A program made the position numbers and the translations under genes. From a virus: a stretch of DNA of 20,952 nucleotides. Location: positions 1 through 20,952 of IMG/VR virus record IMGVR_UViG_3300031774_000196. The stretch is one strand, 5' to 3'. Shown here piece after piece: positions 13,875 through 19,900 of this stretch. Position 1 is the first letter of the stretch; every line of letters starts with the position of its first letter. Under the pieces are notes generated by a model. That model saw only the letters and a program-made list of their open reading frames with translations. It searched no databases and was not told the origin of the DNA.

Positions 13875-14081
13875 TTAGTGTATTGGCCTCCCACCTAATG
13901 TGTGTAAAAAGAATTGACCTGGAATATCATGTCCGGTTCTTATAAGAACTGATTCGCACATGTTGTCCCAAGATTCATTAACTGTTTCTGGGTTTTTATC
14001 ACAAGCCCAAGCTTGTTCGACTAAATCTAGCTCAATGTCTAGAGGTATATCTGTAGCAATGTGTGTTAGTGATAATATCAT
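13875..14081 (-). CDS. Small acidic protein, unknown function
   Basis: Two ATGs are possible. I prefer the one at 14081, seven bases after GAGGAGG and overlapping the upstream stop as ATGA; the ATG at 14087 sits too close to the same Shine-Dalgarno. The 68-residue product is acidic, with LDIELDLVEQAWACDKNPET and ESVLIRTGHDIPGQFFLHTL. No family is recognised. It is co-transcribed with the small genes on each side. Confidence 0.7.
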   Translation of the reverse strand: MILSLTHIATDIPLDIELDLVEQAWACDKNPETVNESWDNMCESVLIRTGHDIPGQFFLHTLGGRPIH

Positions 14082-14290
14082 CTGCATGCCTCCTCAAATC
14101 TTTTCATTACAAGTTTTTCTCTTAATGCGTCCATATCTGCGAATGCGAAAAACTCGTCCCATGAATCTGAAGCTGGTGATGGTGACCCTGCAGGTCTATC
14201 ATTTACTTCGTTGACTACTGACATTCCTGACAGTTTAGATACATCTTCAGCGATGTTCTCTAAAAGTATTGTATTTGTGTTATTTGACAT
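14078..14290 (-). CDS. Small acidic protein, first gene of the early small-gene group
   Basis: The product has 70 residues, starting MSNNTNTILLENIAEDVSKL. AAGGAG lies six bases before the ATG at 14290, and the transcription start is predicted about 27 nt upstream. The middle (NDRPAGSPSPASDSWDEFF) looks disordered, and the C-terminus is helical and charged. It contains VVNEVND, loosely like the linkers of the late proteins, but it lies in an early operon, so I take that as chance. Function unknown. Confidence 0.75.
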   Translation of the reverse strand: MSNNTNTILLENIAEDVSKLSGMSVVNEVNDRPAGSPSPASDSWDEFFAFADMDALREKLVMKRFEEACR

Positions 14291-14323
14291 TTTTAACTCC
14301 TTATTTAATTATCTAATATGTAT

Positions 14324-14352
14324 ATTATATCATAGTCTGGCGCAAATGTAAA
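14324..14352 (-). promoter_or_regulatory. Sigma70-type early promoter for the small-gene group
   Basis: Minus strand: TTTACA (14352-14347), a 17-nt spacer ending in TGA, TATAAT (14329-14324). Same hexamers, spacing and extended -10 as the nrdA, bS21/uvsX and SGNH-like promoters. The predicted leader of about 27 nt carries AAGGAG before the ATG at 14290. Confidence 0.85.
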
Positions 14353-14407
14353 GGATTATTTCACCTAAAAGTGAAAATAATTTGCAGAATAGTGTTGTTT
14401 AAAGTAA

Positions 14408-14426
14408 GGGGAGCTGAACGCTCCCC
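14408..14426 (-). terminator. Hairpin terminator of the uvsX-gp41 operon
   Basis: GGGGAGC, five-base loop, GCTCCCC: a perfect 7-bp GC-rich stem in AT-rich DNA, 25 nt past the stop of the small membrane protein gene. In the direction of transcription it is followed by TTACTTT, a weak U-tract. It lies just upstream of the next promoter and separates the two early units. The remaining bases of the 14291-14450 gap hold nothing else I can identify. Confidence 0.75.
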
Positions 14427-14450
14427 CATGATGTCAATAATAAAGGAGTG

Positions 14451-14633
14451 TTATACTTCTTTTGCTATAAAAGTGTATACACCGTAAGCAAGGGCTACCC
14501 AAGCTACTATGTCAACTAAGCCACCTAGTAGTAGGTATGCTAATGATAATCCGACGATAAGTCCGCCGTCCCATGAAGTTCTTTCGCTCCATCGGTCCAT
14601 TAACCATGCTTTTGCTGTATTTAACATGTTCAT
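14451..14633 (-). CDS. Small two-segment membrane protein, conserved-looking in marine phages
   Basis: I choose the ATG at 14633, with GGAG eight bases upstream; a longer reading to 14693 would run into the helicase gene. The 60-residue product starts MNMLNTAKAWLMDRWSERTS. It has WDGG and then two close hydrophobic segments (LIVGLSLAYLLLGG and IVAWVALAYGVYTFIA). The W..ERTSWDGG motif plus hydrophobic hairpin is one I associate with small proteins in marine T4-like phages; function unknown. It is the last gene of the operon before the terminator. Confidence 0.78.
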   Translation of the reverse strand: MNMLNTAKAWLMDRWSERTSWDGGLIVGLSLAYLLLGGLVDIVAWVALAYGVYTFIAKEV

Positions 14634-14646
14634 ATAGTTTCTCCGT

Positions 14647-16032
14647 CTAAAGTTTAAAGTCGGCAAAAGAGTCATTACTTTCTCGTTCACCAAACTTGTT
14701 AATCGGCTTATCTGGCACCATTTCTTGCATAATGTCTGATTGAGCCGACTCCTCTACATCGTATAATTTCATGCGGGAACGGTCCACACCAACTACAAAT
14801 CTCTTATATTTGGTTGGATCGTTATATCTATTCTTCAATTGTTTTACTAGCATTTGGCCCAATTCTTCTAGTTCCTCTGTTGATATGAGAGCGAACATCA
14901 AATCAGCCGTTGCTGGTAAACCAAACGATTCAGATGTATCCTCAAGTCCGACGTCAGTATTACTGTACCCAGACCTAGTAGTCTGAGTTGCCGATACTAT
15001 CGGTACATTGAATTCTACAGCAAGGCCACGCAGTTCTTCTGCGATAGCTTTAATGTAGGTATAACTATTTATACTTCCGCCCATGCCACGCATGCGACTT
15101 GAGGCACAAATATTTAAATAGTCAATATAAATCATATCAGGGCTAAAATTCTTTTTGAGACGTAGCTCATTAAGTAAAGCTCTGAAATGACCTGTGTGTG
15201 CTGAGCCAGTAGGATATTCTTTTACTATAAGTTTACCTACAGAGGCTTTTGCAATTTTTCCAATCTTATCATCAAATACCTTTTTAGGTAATGAGTTTAA
15301 CGATTCAATTGGAAGGTTCATGAGGTTAGCATCGATTCTTTCAGCGATTCTTTCCTCAGCCATTTCCATAGTCACATACAAAACATTCTTACCTTGTTGT
15401 AAGACTGATGCTGCACAATGACACATGAATAAAGATTTACCTACGCCCGTGCCCGCAAGCGCGATGTTAAGCGTTTTATTAGGTAAACCACCTTTGGTTA
15501 TTTTATTAAAATAATCTAAATCAAAAGGTATTCTATCTTCTTTACGATTATAGAAGTCAAACCTTTCATCACTATTGTCAATATAATCATGACCTATCTT
15601 TTGGTCAAATGATACTCCAAGAGCTTCAGATAGTATTTCAGGTATAGCACCTTCACTTCTTAATTTGTCTTTACCATCAATGATTGTTATCGAATCCATG
15701 ATAGCATTATAGACTGCTCTTTCTTTACACCATTTTTCTGCTTCAATAATTAAATAATCAGTATCAACATCTGATTTATCAGCAATTTCATTTACTAATC
15801 TTTGAGCATTATTTAATATTTCTTCTGAAGCATTGACTTTTTTAAGTTCAAGTTCTAAGATTTTTGACGTTGGTAATTTATTATGTTTGCCAACAAATTG
15901 TACAATAAGGTCGAATACCGTTTTGTGTGTACCTTCAAAATACTCATTTTTTAAGTATGGTACTACTCTTCTACAGAATTCTTCGTTATGAAGAAGATGA
16001 TTCAGTATGTGTGTCGGTAGTTGATTCTCCAT
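14647..16032 (-). CDS. 41: Replicative DNA helicase, DnaB/gp41 family
   Basis: This 461-residue protein matches T4 gp41, the hexameric 5'-3' helicase that unwinds the replication fork and stimulates the primase. An N-terminal helical domain covers about 1-150. The RecA-like core carries Walker A AGTGVGKS (193-200), the segment NVLYVTMEMAEERIAERID (216-234), Walker B DMIYIDYLN (299-307) and VSATQTTRSG (346-355), the DnaB-type H4 region. A probable arginine-finger region is VVGVDRSR (413-420). The acidic C-terminal tail ends SNDSFADFKL. Length is close to T4 gp41. Its start overlaps the upstream gene by 47 nt in another frame, and the order uvsX - small gene - 41 matches T4. Confidence 0.95.
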   Translation of the reverse strand: MENQLPTHILNHLLHNEEFCRRVVPYLKNEYFEGTHKTVFDLIVQFVGKHNKLPTSKILELELKKVNASEEILNNAQRLVNEIADKSDVDTDYLIIEAEKWCKERAVYNAIMDSITIIDGKDKLRSEGAIPEILSEALGVSFDQKIGHDYIDNSDERFDFYNRKEDRIPFDLDYFNKITKGGLPNKTLNIALAGTGVGKSLFMCHCAASVLQQGKNVLYVTMEMAEERIAERIDANLMNLPIESLNSLPKKVFDDKIGKIAKASVGKLIVKEYPTGSAHTGHFRALLNELRLKKNFSPDMIYIDYLNICASSRMRGMGGSINSYTYIKAIAEELRGLAVEFNVPIVSATQTTRSGYSNTDVGLEDTSESFGLPATADLMFALISTEELEELGQMLVKQLKNRYNDPTKYKRFVVGVDRSRMKLYDVEESAQSDIMQEMVPDKPINKFGERESNDSFADFKL

Positions 16033-16348
16033 GTCCTATTCCCATTATTGATTGATTAGTTTCTTTAGCGTAATCTAAAGAATCTGTTATTATATATTGT
16101 AGTACAGAACCTAAATAATTTTTGAATGCTTCATCACTATTAAGTTCGTCTACACTAAACTCGCCTGGGTCTTGGACTGTAAAATTAAAACTTAATGTTG
16201 CCATATCTAAGTTTTCGTCTTCTTTAACTCCAACTTGTCCATATACAACTATTACATCTTTCCAAGTCCCAGTTTTAAGTAGCACTCCGTGAAAAGCGCT
16301 TGCTTCGTTTTCGACTATCGAATAGTCTTTATCTGTTATTGTATACAT
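15986..16348 (-). CDS. Unknown protein in the T4 gene 40 position
   Basis: The 120-residue acidic protein lies between uvsX and the helicase, as gene 40 does in T4. It seems beta-rich in the first half (FHGVLLKTGTWKDVIVVYGQ, then DMATLSFNFTVQDPGEFSVD) and helical later (FKNYLGSVLQYIITDSLDYA), with a disordered Ser/Thr/His tail (GIGHGESTTDTHTESSSS). I do not see enough likeness to call it gp40. The last 47 nt also encode the helicase start, so the low-complexity tail may be a by-product of the overlap. It shares one base with the uvsX stop. Confidence 0.8.
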   Translation of the reverse strand: MYTITDKDYSIVENEASAFHGVLLKTGTWKDVIVVYGQVGVKEDENLDMATLSFNFTVQDPGEFSVDELNSDEAFKNYLGSVLQYIITDSLDYAKETNQSIMGIGHGESTTDTHTESSSS

Positions 16349-17397
16349 TATTCAGTTTCTATATCAAGGTCAATATCAATCATTGGTCTATGACCGATTG
16401 AATAATACGTTTTGACAAATTCTTTAAAGTCAGTATTTTCAAAGACTGGTTGCCAGAACTTTTTCTTAAGAGTATCTTTTTCTCTTACTTTAGGTTCTAG
16501 TATTTCGCCTGTTTCCATATCAACTGCTGCATACCAACCAACATTTGGTTTAGTGACATATCCACCAGCCATTGCTACATCGAGCAATCCACTATATTGT
16601 TCTATACCACCTTCCCATGAAACGCTTATTGGAATTTTAGACTGTTCTTTTACAAATCTAGATTTCTCTACTTTGATTATAAAATGATACCCTTGAATTT
16701 CAGTACCTTTTTTATCTTGACGTCTTCCAATAATCCAGATATTATCTGCTGAATAGTAGATACCTGTTCCACCACCAACAACATCTTTTGGAAATAATCC
16801 AATCTCTTTATATGTATGGTTAACAGCAAGTAAAGGGATATTCTTCATAGTAAGATAAGGAGTGACCATTCTGAATAGTCCCTTTAATGCTTTAGCTCTC
16901 GTCATGTCAGCAACTGACTTTTCGTTGAGAGCGTCTTCCAACTCTTTCTTAGAAGCTAAGTTTCCAATAGAATCAATAACAACAATTACTTTATCGCCTC
17001 TTTCTATGTTTTCGAGTTGGCCTACTAAATCGAACTTAAGTTGTTCGACATCTGTAATAGGTGTGTGTAATACTCTGGATGTATCAATCCCAAACGTTTC
17101 AAAATAAGATTGTGGTGAACCAAACTCTGAATCGTAAAAGAGCATTACTGCATCTTCATATTGCTTCAAATAGGCTGCTCCCATCAGCAAAGCAAATGAA
17201 GTTTTAAAATGTTTTGATGGACCTGCTAGAACTGTAAGTCCTGAAGTAAGTCCTCCTTCGATTTCGCCTGACAATGCAACATTTACCATTGGCACATCAG
17301 TAACGATTATATCCTTTTCAGCAAAAAGTACTGAATCAGATAGAATAGCTGTATCTTTAATTTTACTATTCTTTTTTAATTTATCCATTATAGACAT
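16348..17397 (-). CDS. uvsX: UvsX RecA-like recombinase
   Basis: I choose the ATG at 17397 (AGGAG eight bases upstream, one base after the bS21 stop), giving 349 residues; longer readings run into bS21. It is the phage strand-exchange protein, which forms filaments on single-stranded DNA and drives recombination-dependent replication and repair. Walker A is AGPSKHFKTS (58-67), with the T4 UvsX-like GPSKxFK form. Walker B is VIVVIDS (137-143), followed by the L1-like region NEKSVADMTRAKALKGLFRM and PLLAVNHTYKE with VVGGGTGIYYSADNIWIIGR, all typical of UvsX. Length is slightly below T4 UvsX (about 390). It sits in an operon with bS21 and gp41. Confidence 0.96.
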   Translation of the reverse strand: MSIMDKLKKNSKIKDTAILSDSVLFAEKDIIVTDVPMVNVALSGEIEGGLTSGLTVLAGPSKHFKTSFALLMGAAYLKQYEDAVMLFYDSEFGSPQSYFETFGIDTSRVLHTPITDVEQLKFDLVGQLENIERGDKVIVVIDSIGNLASKKELEDALNEKSVADMTRAKALKGLFRMVTPYLTMKNIPLLAVNHTYKEIGLFPKDVVGGGTGIYYSADNIWIIGRRQDKKGTEIQGYHFIIKVEKSRFVKEQSKIPISVSWEGGIEQYSGLLDVAMAGGYVTKPNVGWYAAVDMETGEILEPKVREKDTLKKKFWQPVFENTDFKEFVKTYYSIGHRPMIDIDLDIETE

Positions 17398-17398
17398 A

Positions 17399-17662
17399 TT
17401 ATCTTCTCCTGGCTTTTGACGGCCTATTAAATGCATCATTCATGCGTTGTTGTTTACGAGTTCTTGCTACTGCTTCAGCCTTTTTTCTTTTTCTTTTGGC
17501 TGTAGGTTTTTCATAGAACTCTCTTTTTCGTACTTCTTGTACGATACCTGCTTTCTCGCAAGCTTTCTTGAATTTTCTAAGACCGACATCAAAGGGCATT
17601 TCCTTTGCTGGTCTTTTATCCTTTGGATGTCTCTTCCTAGGACGTAAATCAATACTTGGCAT
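17399..17662 (-). CDS. rpsU: Ribosomal protein bS21, phage-encoded
   Basis: I choose the ATG at 17662, five bases after GGAG, giving 87 residues; GTG at 17668 has poorer spacing. Residues 23-70 match bacterial bS21: [40 protein letters not shown]. About 20 basic residues precede this block, and the tail is Arg-rich. bS21 sits near the mRNA exit and anti-Shine-Dalgarno region of the 30S subunit and affects initiation. Phage copies are known in marine phages and are thought to enter host ribosomes. It is the first gene of the uvsX-gp41 operon, so it is made early. The family call is secure. Confidence 0.96.
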   Translation of the reverse strand: MPSIDLRPRKRHPKDKRPAKEMPFDVGLRKFKKACEKAGIVQEVRKREFYEKPTAKRKRKKAEAVARTRKQQRMNDAFNRPSKARRR

Positions 17663-17694
17663 AGTCACTCCTATTATTTATTTTCATATAGTAT

Positions 17695-17723
17695 ATTATA
17701 TCATAAAATCAGTCAATTGTAAA
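17695..17723 (-). promoter_or_regulatory. Sigma70-type promoter for bS21-uvsX-gp41
   Basis: Minus strand: TTTACA (17723-17718), 17-nt spacer ending in TGA, TATAAT (17700-17695). Most of it lies inside the 3' end of the methyltransferase gene. The predicted leader of about 26 nt carries AGGAG before the bS21 ATG. Confidence 0.85.
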
Positions 17724-18883
17724 CTGTTTTTTTCATATTCATACGTTCTTTTTTTGTTATCTTGAACTAAGAACTTTGTGTCAATCATTTCAAGATTACC
17801 AGCTAAATATTCCTTAACCATTCTTGCTGGATGTTCAGCTGTAGTCACTGGCACATTTTGGCAAATATGATTTAATGACCTTTTAGGATTAAGTAATATA
17901 AAGTTATCTGGTAGTTTCATTAAAGATAGAGCTTCTCTTACTGTTAAATATCTATCTTCATCTGGATGAGTTAAGCATGTTGGCATATGACCGACAAAAG
18001 CTCCTATTTTATCTTTAGGTATTTCAGTTGTCTTTCTCATTATATTGCCACCTGCTTTCAGTTTATGATATTGTCTATCGCATTTCTTTGCTACATTATC
18101 ATATCCTTTTTCACGCATCCATTTAGCAACTTCTTTATAAGTTGTTCTTTCTTCTATATAATCCATTGGATTAGTAGTTTTGTCTATTTTCTCTTGGAAC
18201 TCACTATGGGTAATACCACCCTCTAACTCCTCTAATACATATTTATAATACGGCTCTTCGGAAGGAGTCTTATCGTTAGTTAATATTTGACTCATTGGGT
18301 CTTCTTCTTTTCTTTCAACTGCTCTTATATCGTCAGCTATCATGGTTGGTCTTTCTAATACGTAATCAAATAATGGTACTTCTTCTCCTTTCCAAAAGAA
18401 ATAAAATGTTCTATCTCTTACTTGACTCAATCCATGTAATATCGATTTTGTTTTAAAGATACTAAAAGTATAGCCATTATCTTCTCCTATCTTTCTTAAT
18501 CTTTTTACAACAGGTTCTCCCATCTTACTAGCTAACCTAGGAGCATTCTCTCCCCAAAATACTTTTGGTTGTACCTCACCAAGAACATATTCTGCAGACT
18601 TATACATCCATTCGTTCATAGGATTATTACTTGCAGCTGATGGACTCAGTGAGCTCAGCCCTGCACATGGGCATACAGTATTAATCACATGAACTTTTTC
18701 TGTGTAGCTCGCTCCCTCTGAGAGGTTCAAATATGGGACCTCATTGTTATAATAGTGTCTTAAGTGAGATTCATTAGCTTGAAATCCCTCGAACGTTAGA
18801 AAATACTTTGGCTTTTCTCCAAAGACATTTTCCATTGCTATTGTCTCTCCACCAATTAATGGTACTATACTCGCATAACTCAT
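17696..18883 (-). CDS. Divergent C5-cytosine DNA methyltransferase
   Basis: I choose the ATG at 18883 (ATGA overlap with the upstream stop, GGAG eight bases away), giving 395 residues. It transfers a methyl group from SAM to C5 of cytosine. Motif IV is VCPCAGLSSLSP (about 70-81) with the catalytic Cys73. Motif VI is WGENAPRL (110-117), where GEN stands for the usual ENV. Motif VIII is QVRDRTFYFF (154-163), and the C-terminus has LTVREALSLMKLPDNF and HICQNVPVTTAEHPARMVKE (motifs IX-X). Motif I is degenerate: SIVPLIGGET instead of DLFxGxGG. The target-recognition region would be about 170-310. It probably protects phage DNA against restriction, though it could act on a modified base. Confidence 0.87.
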   Translation of the reverse strand: MSYASIVPLIGGETIAMENVFGEKPKYFLTFEGFQANESHLRHYYNNEVPYLNLSEGASYTEKVHVINTVCPCAGLSSLSPSAASNNPMNEWMYKSAEYVLGEVQPKVFWGENAPRLASKMGEPVVKRLRKIGEDNGYTFSIFKTKSILHGLSQVRDRTFYFFWKGEEVPLFDYVLERPTMIADDIRAVERKEEDPMSQILTNDKTPSEEPYYKYVLEELEGGITHSEFQEKIDKTTNPMDYIEERTTYKEVAKWMREKGYDNVAKKCDRQYHKLKAGGNIMRKTTEIPKDKIGAFVGHMPTCLTHPDEDRYLTVREALSLMKLPDNFILLNPKRSLNHICQNVPVTTAEHPARMVKEYLAGNLEMIDTKFLVQDNKKRTYEYEKNSLQLTDFMI

Positions 18884-19860
18884 ACGAAAAACTCCTCTAA
18901 ACCTGCTGCTTCGATTCCATTCCAATATGGATAGAATTCTCTTGACAGATGAATTGATTGTGGCTTCTCCATATATTGAAAATCGAGTTCGCCTTTTTGA
19001 TTATATAAATGTTGTGTCCATCTTATGATACCATATTCTTTTTCAATATAGTCATTAAACTTATTTCTTGCATCATTTCTTTCATTCCAAGAACCATAAA
19101 ATGGTTGTCCTTTGTAATATCCTGATTGTGGTATTCTTCTATGTGGAGCTTCAATTGGTAATAATTCGTGTATCTTAGCTCCATACTTAAAAGCTTCTTC
19201 AATATATCTATCAGCTAAATCTTCTATTTTTAAACCTAATCGTATCACATGGTGACGTATGTCTATATTTCCAAAATAACATTCTAACTCTGTAAAGTCG
19301 TGTGGTATAAAATTATGAAATCCTTCGTTTAAAGCTCCATTCAAAGTCTTAAAAGGAACAGAATTTACTGTCCAGCCTGGACGATACATGCAGATGGAAT
19401 GACTATCACCAATAACTATTTTACTAGTTGGATTAGGATAGTCCACTCTTTCAGCTGTATTGAACATTCGTTCTAGATTTACTAAATCTACTTCCATCCA
19501 TTCCGGTTGAACTTCTTTCTTAGCAGATTCCAATTTCTGTTTAACCATCTCGTGATACGGCGGGAAGTCGATTCCAATTGAAAAGACTCTGCCTTTAAAC
19601 TTAGAAAAGTTGACAGTGTTCTTAACATAAGGAAAACCGTATACGCCACCAAACATATTAATTCCACCAGACCAATCAGTGCCGTGATAGACCCAAAGAC
19701 TATCATAAACATTGTGGTCTTGAATTTCTCCACCATAGTTAACATCGCAGTTTCCATATTTCTCCTTTATCATATCTCCATACATTACTCCTGCAGCTCC
19801 TCTATGAGAACCTGGCCTTTTGGCAATAGGAATAAATGGACAATTAATTATATTTTTCAT
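18880..19860 (-). CDS. SGNH-like hydrolase-fold protein in the DNA-modification block
   Basis: The 326-residue protein begins with PFIPIAKRPGSHRGAAGVMY and a Gly-rich first third. Residues 147-155 (KIVIGDSHS) resemble SGNH block I (GDS), CYFGNIDIRHH (194-204) block III (GxN), and PQSIHLS (300-306, His304) the DxxH block. Together they suggest an esterase or transferase fold, but the catalytic Asp is not evident. Its promoter gives a nearly leaderless mRNA. It lies between a glycosylase-like protein and the methyltransferase, so it might alter DNA, nucleotides or a surface sugar. I do not recognise a precise family, and the SGNH call rests on short motifs. Confidence 0.7.
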   Translation of the reverse strand: MKNIINCPFIPIAKRPGSHRGAAGVMYGDMIKEKYGNCDVNYGGEIQDHNVYDSLWVYHGTDWSGGINMFGGVYGFPYVKNTVNFSKFKGRVFSIGIDFPPYHEMVKQKLESAKKEVQPEWMEVDLVNLERMFNTAERVDYPNPTSKIVIGDSHSICMYRPGWTVNSVPFKTLNGALNEGFHNFIPHDFTELECYFGNIDIRHHVIRLGLKIEDLADRYIEEAFKYGAKIHELLPIEAPHRRIPQSGYYKGQPFYGSWNERNDARNKFNDYIEKEYGIIRWTQHLYNQKGELDFQYMEKPQSIHLSREFYPYWNGIEAAGLEEFFV

Positions 19861-19867
19861 TACTTAT

Positions 19868-19896
19868 ATTATAACATACTTTTTGAGTTTTGTAAA
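19868..19896 (-). promoter_or_regulatory. Sigma70-type promoter abutting the SGNH-like gene
   Basis: Minus strand: TTTACA (19896-19891), 17-nt spacer ending in TGT, TATAAT (19873-19868). Only seven bases separate the -10 from the ATG at 19860, so transcription would start at or within a base of the start codon. No Shine-Dalgarno is seen. Confidence 0.82.
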
Positions 19897-19900
19897 CTGT

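Noticed and set aside
15066-15073. TATAAATA inside gp41, and similar octamers at 11209-11216 and 20080-20087
   Set aside because: Deep inside genes and far from any start codon; expected by chance in AT-rich DNA.
15986-16348. Calling this protein T4 gp40
   Set aside because: Only position and size agree; I see no sequence likeness I can defend.
12262-18883. A classic restriction-modification pair made of the putative nuclease and the C5-methyltransferase
   Set aside because: They are about 4 kb apart, in differently timed transcription units, and the nuclease has a packaging leader. A functional link is possible, but an ordinary R-M operon is not supported.
19488-19757. Hydrophobic 89-residue minus-strand frame inside the SGNH-like gene
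   Set aside because: Out-of-frame shadow of a coding region with clear motifs; no start signal.
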